Assembly: GCA_964459165.1 (NCBI GenBank)
Contig: CAYWKM010000014.1
Location: 1-36,708, forward strand
Length of the DNA stretch: 36,708 nucleotides
Origin: RGIG4074 sp964459165
GTDB taxonomy: Bacteria > Bacillota > Clostridia > Christensenellales > Borkfalkiaceae
Direction: 5' to 3'
The translations under genes were made by a program, and so were the position numbers. The notes under the pieces were generated by a model. It saw only the letters and a program-made list of their open reading frames with translations. It searched no databases and was not told where the DNA came from. Shown here one piece after another: positions 1 through 8,356 of this stretch. Numbering within the stretch: the first letter of the stretch is position 1; each line of letters opens with the position of its first letter.

Positions 1-48
1 AAAACAAAAATATACAACGTCGAACCTTTCTCGTTAAACGACGACAAC

Positions 49-483
49 CTAAAACGAATTTTCGATATGCTTCCCCAGAAAAAGCTCCGTCGGCTGATCG
101 GGCGCAATCAAACAACCGCAATCCTGATAGCCGAGCGCGCGATAAAAATGTTGCGCATTTTCGTCCGACTGTGTGGAAACAAGTAACCAGTCATATCCGA
201 GCGATTGCATTTCCTTCTCCCAAAAATTCATTAGCGCTTTTCCGTAACCCTTCCTTTGATATTTTTCATCTATATACAGCAATGTACAAAACGGCGTGTC
301 GTCCCAAAACAGGTTATACCGCAAAATTCCGACAGGTTGATGATCTACCGAAAGAAGGTAAGCCTGTCTATCCCTGACTTTTTTCTCAAACTCCCCTGCA
401 GTCAAGCGGCTATCAAGAGAAGTCCAAAACTCTTTATCGCTTTTTTTGATATGACGAATTTTAATCTCATTTACTTCCTTCAT
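49..483 (-). CDS. GNAT-family N-acetyltransferase
   Basis: Predicted acetyl-CoA-dependent N-acetyltransferase of about 144 residues; the substrate cannot be told. The core shows the GNAT acetyl-CoA loop (QRKGYGKALM, the Q/RxxGxG/A signature) after a central strand (CTLLYIDEKY), and a C-terminal YRALGYQDCG segment that matches the usual 'FYxxxGF' end of the fold. I chose the ATG at 483 because an AAAAGGAG ribosome site lies about 10 bases upstream; a longer reading to 504 would put that site inside the gene. It stands alone on the minus strand downstream of the tuf terminator, so it is probably a separate transcription unit. Confidence 0.8.
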   Translation of the reverse strand: MKEVNEIKIRHIKKSDKEFWTSLDSRLTAGEFEKKVRDRQAYLLSVDHQPVGILRYNLFWDDTPFCTLLYIDEKYQRKGYGKALMNFWEKEMQSLGYDWLLVSTQSDENAQHFYRALGYQDCGCLIAPDQPTELFLGKHIENSF

Positions 484-841
484 TCTCGCCAAACTCCTTT
501 TCAAATATACCGTATCGATAAGCCCGCCTCCGTTTTCGACGATGGGACGTTCGCGTTCTTCAACAAAAAATTTTCGATCCCATGCGATTTACGAACTCGC
601 GTTTCTCATGAAGCGAAGCGGTGAGCGGACTATCGCTTATTTCTCTTATAAAAATGTAAAATATTCATAAATATGAAGATCCGCATTATTTTACCACTTA
701 GTTATCTCCCTATCTATCGTTATTTATCATTCCTTCTTCCCCTAAATTTATACCTTTCCTCCCTCTCTACGAATAAAACAGAACCTTTCCTTCTGACGCC
801 GTTTTGACGTCATTCGCTCCCCTTTTCCCTCGCCAAGACAT
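484..841. other. intergenic region without a supported gene
   Basis: About 360 bases between the GNAT gene and the tuf terminator. Short open frames on both strands lack ribosome sites and have no recognisable protein. The minus strand presumably carries the GNAT promoter, but I could not pick one with confidence. The part at 640-790 is AT-rich with runs of pyrimidines on the plus strand. Confidence 0.5.
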
Positions 842-874
842 AAAAAAGGCATTCCCGAAATTTTCGGGAATGCC
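842..874 (-). terminator. intrinsic terminator of tuf
   Basis: A near-perfect inverted repeat (GGCATTCCCGAAA on each side of a tiny loop, 848-874) is followed on the minus strand by TTTTTT. It lies about 75 bases after the tuf stop and closes the str operon. Confidence 0.9.
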
Positions 875-949
875 CATAAAGATAGCTTTCTATCAAATTA
901 TTCGACAATCACGGCTACCTTACCCGATTCTACCGTTCTATCGCCTTGA

Positions 950-2170
950 TTACTTAATGATCTTGGAAATAACGCCGGAGCCTACGGTTCTGCCGCCTTC
1001 ACGAATAGCGAAGCGGAGCTGTTCCTCCATAGCGACGGGCTTGATGAGCTCGATCGTCATCTTGATGTTATCGCCGGGCATAACCATTTCAACGCCTTCG
1101 GGGAGCTGAATCTGACCGGTAACATCGGTTGTTCTGATGAAGAACTGAGGTCTGTAATGATTGAAGAACGCCGTATGACGACCGCCTTCTTCCTTGGTCA
1201 ATACGTAAACCTGAGCTTCGAATACGGTACCGGTCTGAACAGTGCCGGGTTTAGCGACGACCTGACCTTTTTCGATCTGATCTCTGTCGATACCGCGGAG
1301 AAGCGCGCCTACGTTGAATCCTGCCTGCGCGGCGTCGAGAGACTTATGGAACATTTCGAGACCGGTGATGGTGGTGCCGATAGGCTTATCGATCAAACCG
1401 ACGATTTCAGCGGGATCGTTAACCTTTGCGATACCTCTTTCGACTCTACCGGTAGCAACGGTGCCGCGGCCGGAAATCGTGAATACGTCTTCTACAGGCA
1501 ACAGGAAAGGCTTCGCTTCGTCTCTTTCGGGAGTAGGAATATATTCGTCTACCGCTTTCATGAGCTCTAAAATGGGAGCGCATTCCTTGGAAGAGAGAAC
1601 TTCCTCGTCGGAAGCGTCGGAAGACGCTTTTTCGAGAGCGAGCAGAGCGGACCCTCTGATGATAGGACAATCGTCGCCGTCAAAGCCGTAGGAAGAGAGA
1701 AGCTCTCTCACTTCCATTTCAACGAGGTCGAGAAGCTCTTCATCGTCTACCTGATCGCACTTATTGAGGAAAACAACGATCTTGGGAACGCCTACCTGAC
1801 GAGCGAGAAGGATATGCTCGCGGGTCTGAGGCATAGGACCGTCGGTCGCCGCAACGACGAGGATCGCACCGTCCATCTGAGCGGCGCCGGTAATCATGTT
1901 CTTTACGTAATCGGCGTGACCCGGACAGTCAACGTGCGCATAATGACGATTCTCCGTCGTATATTCAACGTGAGCGGTGTTAATTGTGATACCGCGGGCC
2001 TTTTCTTCGGGCGCCTTATCGATATCAGCATAGTTCATTCTTTCAGCTTCACCCTTACGAGCGAGAGTCATCGTGATTGCTGCAGTTAAGGTCGTCTTAC
2101 CGTGGTCTACGTGTCCGATAGTACCAATGTTAACGTGGGGTTTACTATTGTCGTACTTTACTTTAGCCAT
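950..2170 (-). CDS. tuf: elongation factor Tu
   Basis: GTPase that delivers aminoacyl-tRNA to the ribosomal A site. The 406 residues cover all three domains. The G-domain motifs are GHVDHGKTT (G1), RGITINTAHVEY (switch I), DCPGHADY (G3) and NKCD (G4). Beta-barrel domains 2 and 3 follow and end at GSGVISKIIK. Length is slightly above the usual 393-400 because of an acidic and serine-rich insertion near residues 180-200 (KASSDASDEEVLSSKE). The start has a GGAGG ribosome site. It is the last gene of the str operon, but it also has its own promoter in the 235-base fusA-tuf spacer, as expected for a very highly expressed protein. Confidence 0.98.
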   Translation of the reverse strand: MAKVKYDNSKPHVNIGTIGHVDHGKTTLTAAITMTLARKGEAERMNYADIDKAPEEKARGITINTAHVEYTTENRHYAHVDCPGHADYVKNMITGAAQMDGAILVVAATDGPMPQTREHILLARQVGVPKIVVFLNKCDQVDDEELLDLVEMEVRELLSSYGFDGDDCPIIRGSALLALEKASSDASDEEVLSSKECAPILELMKAVDEYIPTPERDEAKPFLLPVEDVFTISGRGTVATGRVERGIAKVNDPAEIVGLIDKPIGTTITGLEMFHKSLDAAQAGFNVGALLRGIDRDQIEKGQVVAKPGTVQTGTVFEAQVYVLTKEEGGRHTAFFNHYRPQFFIRTTDVTGQIQLPEGVEMVMPGDNIKMTIELIKPVAMEEQLRFAIREGGRTVGSGVISKIIK

Positions 2171-2224
2171 AATAAAAATCCTCCAAATATTTTTAAAATG
2201 AAAAATGATAACTTTGTACTCCCA

Positions 2225-2284
2225 TCCCCCTCTGTTCTTGGGGGAAGGAGCTTGCAGCTAATCACTTTTTCCGTCATGTTAGCT
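2225..2284 (-). other. structured tuf 5' leader (two hairpins)
   Basis: In the leader between the tuf promoter and gene, AGCTAA (2256-2261) pairs with TTAGCT (2279-2284), and TCCCCC (2225-2230) pairs with GGGGGA (2240-2245). Neither is followed by a T-run on the minus strand, so they look like leader or stability stems and not terminators. Confidence 0.45.
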
Positions 2285-2300
2285 GGCTTTATTGATATTT

Positions 2301-2329
2301 ATTATATATTAAAATAACAAGTTAAGCAA
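2301..2329 (-). promoter_or_regulatory. sigma-A promoter for tuf
   Basis: On the minus strand TTGCTT (2324-2329), a 17-base spacer and a perfect TATAAT (2301-2306). It lies inside the fusA-tuf spacer and would give tuf a transcript with a leader of about 120 bases. Confidence 0.7.
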
Positions 2330-2405
2330 ATATTTTAATACCTTTTTTTGAAATTTTTTGTAATTTTTTACTTATCGGGGAGTTGCTCTCAGCCTGTCTG
2401 ATCGA

Positions 2406-4493
2406 TTAATCCTGCTTCTTTCCGCGCGCTTTGATGATTTCTTCGGATACGCTGCGGGGAACTTCGGTGTAATGGTCGAACTGCATCGTGAACTGACCGC
2501 GCCCCTGCGTCCTCGAACGCAGATCGGTGGCGTAGCCGAACATTTCGGACAGAGGAATTTCCGCGTTGATCGCCTTAGCGCCGCCCATTCTGTCTTCCGT
2601 GGAAACAATGTTGCCGCGGCGGGAAGAGACGTTGCCCATCAAATCGCCGAAATAATCCTCGGGCGTGATGATCTGAACCTTCATGATGGGTTCCATGAGA
2701 ACGGCGTTCGCTTTTGCAAGACCGTCCTTCAAAGCCATAGATCCCGCGATCTTGAACGCCTGTTCGGAGGAATCGACTTCATGATAAGATCCGTCGTATA
2801 CCTGAACCTTAAAGTCCACGATCTCATATCCGGCGAGGAATCCGTTTTTGGCCGCTTCCTGAATACCCTTGTCGATGGCGGGAATAAATTCTTTGGGAAT
2901 CGATCCGCCGACGGTGATATCTTCAAAAGCATAGCCCGCGCCGGGCTCCTGAGGAATGAGATGGATACGGCAATGACCGTACTGACCTTTACCGCCGGAC
3001 TGACGCTTATACATTCCTTCCGCGTCAACCGCTTTCTTAATCGTTTCTCTGTATGCGACCTGAGGCGCGCCGACGTTTGCTTCGACGTGGAATTCACGCA
3101 ACAATCTGTCTACGATGATATCGAGATGCAGCTCGCCCATGCCCGCGATGATCGTTTGACCGGTTTCCTGATCCGTCCAAGTTTTGAAGGTAGGATCCTC
3201 TTCCGCGAGTTTGATGAGTCCCATGACCATCTTCTCCTGACCGGCTTTCGTCTTAGGCTCCAAGGAGAGCTGAATAACGGGTTCGGGGAACTCCATCTTT
3301 TCGAGAATGATGGGATGCGCTTCGTCGCAGAGCGTGTCGCCCGTAGTCGTATACTTTAAGCCGACGATGGCGCAGATATCGCCGGAATAAACGCAATCGA
3401 TATCCTTTCTTTCATTGGAGTGCATCTGAAGCAAGCGTCCGATGCGTTCCTTTTTATCCTTCGTGGAGTTATAAGCGTAGGTACCCGCGTCAAGCTTACC
3501 GGAATAACATCTGAAATAGGCAAGACTTCCCACGAAAGGATCGGTCGCGATCTTGAATGCGAGTCCGGAGAAATACTCTTCGTCGGAGGTCTTTCTTTCG
3601 ACTTCCTTCCCGCTGGCGGGATCGACTCCCTTTACGTGCGCGACGTCGAGAGGGCTGGGAAGAAAATTGATGACGGCGTCCAAAAGAAATTGGATTCCCT
3701 TGTTCTTATAGGAAGAACCGCAGAGCATGGGAACGACTTCTATTGCGAGCGTTCTGATTCTCAGACCGGCGATGATATCTTCGGGAGAGAGCGTGCCCTC
3801 TTCGAAGTACTTGTTCATGAGGTCTTCGTTCGCTTCCGCCGCCGCCTCCACGAGCTTTTCGTGATATTCGTTGGCGATATCCACCATATCTTCGGGAATG
3901 GGTTCTTTTCTGAAATCCCTGCCGAGGTCGTCGTAATAAACTTCGGCTTCCATTCTGATAAGGTCTACGATACCGCGGAAGGAGTCTTCTTTTCCGATGG
4001 GAAGTTCGATGGGAACGGGATTTGCGCCGAGTCTTTCACGAATCATGTTTTCGACGTTGAAAAAATTCGCGCCGTTGATGTCCATCTTATTGACGTATGC
4101 GATACGGGGAACCTTATAGGTATCCGCCTGACGCCATACGGTTTCAGACTGAGGTTCTACGCCGCCCTTCGCGCAGAACGTTGCGATCGTTCCGTCGAGA
4201 ACGCGGAGAGATCTTTCCACTTCTACGGTAAAATCAACGTGTCCCGGGGTGTCGATAATGTTGAATCTGTGCTGCTTCCAGATACAGGTGGTCGCTGCGG
4301 AAGTAATGGTGATGCCTCTTTCCTGTTCCTGAACCATCCAGTCCATGGTAGCCGCGCCGTCGTGAACTTCGCCGAGCTTGTGAGTCTTGCCGGTATAGAA
4401 CAAAATACGTTCGGTCGTGGTCGTTTTGCCGGCGTCGATGTGAGCCATGATACCAAAGTTTCTCGTATGGGCTAAATCATATTCTCTGGGCAT
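2406..4493 (-). CDS. fusA: elongation factor G
   Basis: Ribosomal translocase GTPase, also acting with RRF in ribosome recycling. The 695 residues are the normal full length. G-domain motifs are AHIDAGKTT (P loop), QERGITITSAAT (switch I), DTPGHVDFT (G3) and NKMD (G4). Domains II-V follow, including the conserved GMGELHLDI segment and the C-terminal FGYATDLRSRTQGRGQF motif. It is third in the str operon. Only 13 bases separate the rpsG stop from its start, so it is co-transcribed with rpsG. Confidence 0.98.
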   Translation of the reverse strand: MPREYDLAHTRNFGIMAHIDAGKTTTTERILFYTGKTHKLGEVHDGAATMDWMVQEQERGITITSAATTCIWKQHRFNIIDTPGHVDFTVEVERSLRVLDGTIATFCAKGGVEPQSETVWRQADTYKVPRIAYVNKMDINGANFFNVENMIRERLGANPVPIELPIGKEDSFRGIVDLIRMEAEVYYDDLGRDFRKEPIPEDMVDIANEYHEKLVEAAAEANEDLMNKYFEEGTLSPEDIIAGLRIRTLAIEVVPMLCGSSYKNKGIQFLLDAVINFLPSPLDVAHVKGVDPASGKEVERKTSDEEYFSGLAFKIATDPFVGSLAYFRCYSGKLDAGTYAYNSTKDKKERIGRLLQMHSNERKDIDCVYSGDICAIVGLKYTTTGDTLCDEAHPIILEKMEFPEPVIQLSLEPKTKAGQEKMVMGLIKLAEEDPTFKTWTDQETGQTIIAGMGELHLDIIVDRLLREFHVEANVGAPQVAYRETIKKAVDAEGMYKRQSGGKGQYGHCRIHLIPQEPGAGYAFEDITVGGSIPKEFIPAIDKGIQEAAKNGFLAGYEIVDFKVQVYDGSYHEVDSSEQAFKIAGSMALKDGLAKANAVLMEPIMKVQIITPEDYFGDLMGNVSSRRGNIVSTEDRMGGAKAINAEIPLSEMFGYATDLRSRTQGRGQFTMQFDHYTEVPRSVSEEIIKARGKKQD

Positions 4494-4506
4494 AATTTCA
4501 CCTCAA

Positions 4507-4977
4507 TTAAAACTTGAAATGCGCAAAAGCTCTGTTTGCTTCCGCCATTCTGTGCGTATCTTCTTTCTTTTTAACGGTTCCGCCCGCGTTGTTGTAAGCG
4601 TCCATCAGCTCGGCTGCGAGTTTGTTGGACATCTCTCTTTCGCTTCTCTTTCTGGTATTGAGAACGAGCCAGCGGATTGCGAGCGTCTGACGTCTTTCGG
4701 GTCTGATTTCAACGGGAACCTGATAGTTGGCGCCGCCCACTCGGCGAGCCTTGACTTCAACGACGGGCATGATGTTCGCCATAGCCTGATTGAAAACTTC
4801 CATGGGCTCCTGATTGAGCTTTTCTTTGATTTTATCGAAAGCGTCATAAACGATCTTCTGAGCGACGCCTTTTTCGCCGTTCTGCATGATCTGATTGATG
4901 AGCTTGGTTACCACTTTGCTCCCGTACATAGGATCGGGTAATACATCTCTTTTAGGGACATTCCCTCTTCTGGACAT
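4507..4977 (-). CDS. rpsG: 30S ribosomal protein S7
   Basis: S7 nucleates assembly of the 30S head by binding the 3' major domain of 16S rRNA and contacts the E-site tRNA. The 156 residues start MSRRGNVPKRDVLPDP and contain the conserved GGANYQVPVEIRPERR loop and the basic C-terminal helix ending AHFKF. A strong AAAGGAGG ribosome site sits just upstream. It is preceded by an unusually long structured leader (5024-5145) and an assembly gap. S7 is a known autoregulator of the str operon in E. coli. Confidence 0.97.
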   Translation of the reverse strand: MSRRGNVPKRDVLPDPMYGSKVVTKLINQIMQNGEKGVAQKIVYDAFDKIKEKLNQEPMEVFNQAMANIMPVVEVKARRVGGANYQVPVEIRPERRQTLAIRWLVLNTRKRSEREMSNKLAAELMDAYNNAGGTVKKKEDTHRMAEANRAFAHFKF

Positions 4978-5023
4978 AAAATTATCCTCCTTTAAAATTT
5001 GTTTGATAAGGGCTTTTTGATTA

Positions 5024-5145
5024 GCTACCCTTCAGTACAGCTATTGCTTGCCGCCCCTTCCGAGCGGTAGCAAACCTTCTGCGGAAAAATCCGCATACTG
5101 CCTACTTTTGATTCCGGGGCTTGAACATATTCCGAAACAAGTAGG
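5024..5145 (-). ncRNA. candidate structured RNA leader upstream of rpsG
   Basis: On the minus strand three stems follow one another between rpsL and rpsG. The first is CCTACTT/AAGTAGG (5101-5107 with 5139-5145), enclosing an inner TTTCGG/CCGGAA helix with one G-U pair. The second is the hairpin TGCGGA/TCCGCA (5080-5095). The third is a stem closed by GCTACC/GGTAGC (5024-5029 with 5066-5071) that contains CCGC/GCGG. No T-run follows, so it is not a simple terminator. The place matches where S7 binds its own mRNA in E. coli, so an S7 feedback site is the first guess; I do not recognise the fold. Confidence 0.5.
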
Positions 5146-5188
5146 ATACAGAAATAAATTTTTTGAAATCCGCTTTCCTTATTAATTA

Positions 5189-5288
5189 NNNNNNNNNNNN
5201 NNNNNNNNNNNNNNNNNNNNNNNNNNNNNNNNNNNNNNNNNNNNNNNNNNNNNNNNNNNNNNNNNNNNNNNNNNNNNNNNNNNNNNNN
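5189..5288. other. assembly gap (100 N)
   Basis: Exactly 100 N, the usual placeholder for a gap of unknown length. The ten bases before it (5179-5188) and the ten after it (5289-5298) are identical (TTATTAATTA), so the two contigs may simply overlap by ten bases with nothing missing. Confidence 0.95.
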
Positions 5289-5302
5289 TTATTAATTAAA
5301 GC

Positions 5303-5677
5303 TTAATTCTTGGGGCGTTTTGCGCCGTACTTGGAACGCGCCTGATTGCGCTTTGCAACGCCTGCGGTATCGAGCGCGCCGCGAACGATGTGATAACGAA
5401 CGCCGGGCAGATCCTTGACACGTCCGCCGCGTACGAGAACGGAGCTGTGTTCCTGAAGGTTGTGACCTTCGCCGGGAATGTAAACAACGCCTTCCTGTTT
5501 GTTGGTAAGTCTTACTCTGGCGACTTTTCTCATTGCGGAGTTAGGCTTTTTAGGGGTCGTTGTCGTAACCGAAAGGCAAACGCCGCGCTTTTGAGGACAT
5601 TGCTCGAGAATGGGGCATTTGGACTTAACGGTCTGCTTTTTTCTGCCGTTCTTAATCAACTGATTGATTGTAGGCAT
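5303..5677 (-). CDS. rpsL: 30S ribosomal protein S12
   Basis: S12 is a decoding-centre protein of the small subunit. The 124 residues show the family signature TTTPKKPNSAMRKVARVRLT and the second decoding loop GGRVKDLPG, and end SKYGAKRPKN. The lysine at residue 43 in TPKKPN and the VKDLPG loop have the streptomycin-sensitive, wild-type sequence. An AAGGAGG ribosome site precedes the ATG. It is the first gene of the str operon and is driven by the promoter at 5806-5834. Confidence 0.97.
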   Translation of the reverse strand: MPTINQLIKNGRKKQTVKSKCPILEQCPQKRGVCLSVTTTTPKKPNSAMRKVARVRLTNKQEGVVYIPGEGHNLQEHSSVLVRGGRVKDLPGVRYHIVRGALDTAGVAKRNQARSKYGAKRPKN

Positions 5678-5805
5678 AAGAAAACCTCCTTGTTAAAAAG
5701 TAATTTGGAATATATTCAGTAAACCGCCCTTATGCAGTTTAAAGAAGTCGTTTTTATTTTCTCGTTTCCGTTCGGGCATAATCCACCCTACGGGATAACG
5801 TTAAT

Positions 5806-5834
5806 ATTTTATACAAGCCTTCAATAATTGTCAA
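5806..5834 (-). promoter_or_regulatory. sigma-A promoter of the str operon
   Basis: On the minus strand TTGACA (5829-5834), 17 bases, then TAAAAT (5806-5811). It lies about 130 bases upstream of rpsL. About 280 bases between it and the divergent pgk promoter hold no supported gene. Confidence 0.75.
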
Positions 5835-6116
5835 GCAAATTGAAGCGTTTTGTACGACAATTTTTTCCCTTATAAACGCTTTCCCCCAATCGATCTTCCC
5901 CTTTTTTCGGAATCGTCCTCTTTTCGAGAAAACCCTATTTTCGTAGAGCTTCCCTTCGGCGAACGTTAAGGGTTCCTCCCCGATTCGGGAAACGAACCCT
6001 CGCGCGCCCGTCGGGAAAACCGTCGCCGCGCCGAAAAGAGAGCGCGATCGCATTCCTTTCCCCGCCGAATATCCGTAAAAAAACGTCTTTTCCCGACGAT
6101 TTTTCATACCAAAGTA

Positions 6117-6145
6117 TTGACAAAAAACCAAAAAAAGTTTATCAT
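6117..6145 (+). promoter_or_regulatory. sigma-A promoter of the glycolytic operon
   Basis: TTGACA (6117-6122), an A-rich 17-base spacer, then TATCAT (6140-6145), about 45 bases upstream of pgk, with a GATAAGGAG ribosome site in between. Confidence 0.7.
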
Positions 6146-6188
6146 TAAGTAAGAAAAATATTTAAGATAAGGAGCTAATATTGTATTT

Positions 6189-7496
6189 ATGAACAAAAAG
6201 ACAATCAGAGACGTGGATGTAAAAGGCAAAAAGGTCCTCGTGAGATGCGATTTCAACGTTCCCATGAAGGACGGCGTCATCACCGACGAAAACCGTATTC
6301 AGGGAGCTCTCCCCACGATCAAATACCTGCTTGAAGCGGGCGCGAAGGTTACGCTCTGCTCTCATATGGGCAAGCCCCATTCCATCTTCTCCTCCGAAGT
6401 AAAACTCAACAAAAAGGATCAAAAGAAGATTGACGCGGGCGAAACTACAAAAGAGGCCGTCGTCGCAAAAGCGTTGAAAGAAGAGCCGAAAAAGCTCACC
6501 TTGAAGCCTGTCGCAGACAGACTGAACGAACTTCTCGGCGGAAAGGTTACCTTCGCTTCCGACGTCATCGGTCCCGACGCCAACGCCAAGAGAGACGCCT
6601 TGAAAGAGGGAGAAGCCGTCCTTCTCGAAAACCTCCGTTTCCATTGGGAAGAAGAAAAAAAGGAAGAAAATTTCTGCAAGGCGCTCGCTTACGACGCGGA
6701 AATTTACGTGAACGACGCGTTCGGAACGGCGCACCGCTCCCACGCTTCCACGGCGGCAATCGTGGAAAAGGGCATCATCAAGACGGCGGTTTGCGGTTTC
6801 CTGATTGAGAAAGAGCTCTCCGTCATGGCGGACACCCTCGAAAATCCCAAGAGACCCTTCGTAGCTATTCTCGGCGGCGCAAAGGTTGCGGATAAGCTCA
6901 ACGTCATTGCCAACCTCCTCGAAAAATGCGACACGCTCATCATCGGCGGCGGCATGGCTTACACGTTTATTAAAGCGCAGGGCGGCAGCGTAGGGACCTC
7001 TCTCGTAGACGACGAAAAGATCGGCTACTGTAAGGAAATGATCGAAAAAGCGGCTTCAAAGGGCAAGAAGCTCCTCCTCCCCGTAGACACCGTAGTAGCC
7101 GACGCCTTCCCCGATCCCATCGACGCCGAAATCGAAACGGAAGTCGTTCCCACGATGGAAATCCCCGCGAACAAAATGGGATTGGATATCGGCCCCGCGA
7201 CCATCGAAGCGTTCGCGGAAGAAATAAAGAAAGCGAAGAGCGTCATTTGGAACGGTCCTATGGGCGTATTTGAAAATCCCGTTTTGGCGAAAGGCACCAA
7301 AGCGGTGGCGCAGGCGCTCGCAGACGTATACGGTCAAGCTACCACCATCATCGGCGGCGGCGACAGCGCGGCAGCCGTTCAGCAGCTCGGTTACGCCGAC
7401 AAGATGACCCATATCTCCACCGGCGGCGGCGCTTCGCTCGAACTCTTTGAAGGAAAAGTCCTTCCCGGTATTGCTTGCCTCAACGAAAAAGAATAA
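6189..7496 (+). CDS. pgk: phosphoglycerate kinase
   Basis: Transfers the acyl phosphate of 1,3-bisphosphoglycerate to ADP, the first ATP-yielding step of glycolysis. The N-terminal signature VLVRCDFNVPM (about residues 16-26) is clear, as are the substrate-binding SHMGKP, the ENLRFHWEEE segment, the hinge LGGAKVADKL and the C-terminal nucleotide-binding GGGDSAAAVQQ and ISTGGGASLE. At 435 residues it is longer than the usual 390-400 because of a lysine-rich insertion of roughly 25-30 residues after HMGKP (about 66-98). It is first in a pgk-tpiA-gpmI operon; gap and eno, often neighbours, are not in the window. Confidence 0.97.
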   Translation: MNKKTIRDVDVKGKKVLVRCDFNVPMKDGVITDENRIQGALPTIKYLLEAGAKVTLCSHMGKPHSIFSSEVKLNKKDQKKIDAGETTKEAVVAKALKEEPKKLTLKPVADRLNELLGGKVTFASDVIGPDANAKRDALKEGEAVLLENLRFHWEEEKKEENFCKALAYDAEIYVNDAFGTAHRSHASTAAIVEKGIIKTAVCGFLIEKELSVMADTLENPKRPFVAILGGAKVADKLNVIANLLEKCDTLIIGGGMAYTFIKAQGGSVGTSLVDDEKIGYCKEMIEKAASKGKKLLLPVDTVVADAFPDPIDAEIETEVVPTMEIPANKMGLDIGPATIEAFAEEIKKAKSVIWNGPMGVFENPVLAKGTKAVAQALADVYGQATTIIGGGDSAAAVQQLGYADKMTHISTGGGASLELFEGKVLPGIACLNEKE

Positions 7497-7511
7497 CCAC
7501 GAGACAATCGC

Positions 7512-7537
7512 GAGGGAGAATGAAAAATTTCTCCCTC
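7512..7537 (+). other. intercistronic hairpin between pgk and tpiA
   Basis: A perfect 9-bp inverted repeat (GAGGGAGAA / TTCTCCCTC) with an 8-base loop. No T-run follows, so it is more likely an mRNA-stability or processing stem than a terminator. Confidence 0.5.
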
Positions 7538-7578
7538 CTGTTCTTGATAGAAGAGAATGTAAAGGAGAACCCTATTTT

Positions 7579-8340
7579 ATGAACGAAAACAGAAAGCCTT
7601 TGATTGCCGGCAACTGGAAGATGAATCTTACCGCGGAAAGAGGAACGCGCCTCATCGAAAGCTTAAAGCCCATGGTGAAGGACGCGTCTTGCGACGTAGC
7701 GGTTTGCGTGCCCGCAATTCTCATTCCCGCCGTTTCGGAAGCGGTTAAGGGCAGTAACATTCGCCTCGGCGCGCAGAATATGCATTGGGAAACCAACGGC
7801 GCATACACCGGCGAAGTCGACGCGGAACAACTAAAAGAATACGGCGTGGAATACGTCATCGTCGGTCACAGCGAAAGAAGAAGCCTTTTCGGCGACACCG
7901 ACGAAACGGTAAACCTCAGGGCGCGCGCCGTGCTCAGACACGGACTGATTCCCATCATCTGCGTGGGAGAGACGCTCGAACAGAGAGGAAAAGAGCTCAC
8001 CAACGTCGTCTTGAATTATCAGATCGAATACGCCCTTCATCATTTATATCACGACGGAGACGTGAGAAACATCGTCGTGGCATACGAACCCGTCTGGGCG
8101 ATCGGCACCGGCGTGACGGCGACGAACGAACAGGCGGAGGAAACCATCGCGCACATCAGAAGACATATCGCGCGCGTCTACTCGCAGGAAGAAGCGAACG
8201 CGATCCGTATTCTTTACGGCGGTTCCATGAACAGAAAGAACTGCAAGGGACTCATGGCTCAGGAGAATATCGACGGCGGACTCATCGGCGGCGCGTCCCT
8301 GAACATGGACTTCGCAAGCATCGTCAATTTCGATAAATAA
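7579..8340 (+). CDS. tpiA: triosephosphate isomerase
   Basis: Interconverts dihydroxyacetone phosphate and glyceraldehyde 3-phosphate. The 253-residue length is typical of the TIM barrel. Visible are AGNWKMN with the catalytic lysine, IVGHSERR with the catalytic histidine, VAYEPVWAIGTG with the catalytic glutamate, and the phosphate-binding LYGGSMN and GGLIGGASL loops. The open frame extends further upstream, but the ATG at 7579 has an AAAGGAG ribosome site and starts right before the conserved KPLIAGNWKMN. It lies 82 bases after pgk and 16 before gpmI. Confidence 0.97.
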   Translation: MNENRKPLIAGNWKMNLTAERGTRLIESLKPMVKDASCDVAVCVPAILIPAVSEAVKGSNIRLGAQNMHWETNGAYTGEVDAEQLKEYGVEYVIVGHSERRSLFGDTDETVNLRARAVLRHGLIPIICVGETLEQRGKELTNVVLNYQIEYALHHLYHDGDVRNIVVAYEPVWAIGTGVTATNEQAEETIAHIRRHIARVYSQEEANAIRILYGGSMNRKNCKGLMAQENIDGGLIGGASLNMDFASIVNFDK

Positions 8341-8356
8341 TTTTTGGAGGAGCAAC

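Noticed and set aside
2472..4475. Long plus-strand frames opposite fusA (295 and 351 codons)
   Set aside because: Shadow frames of a strongly biased gene; no ribosome sites or recognisable domains.
5754..6131. 125-codon minus-strand frame between rpsL and pgk
   Set aside because: It runs across the rpsL promoter, has no ribosome site and resembles no protein; codon pattern is poor.
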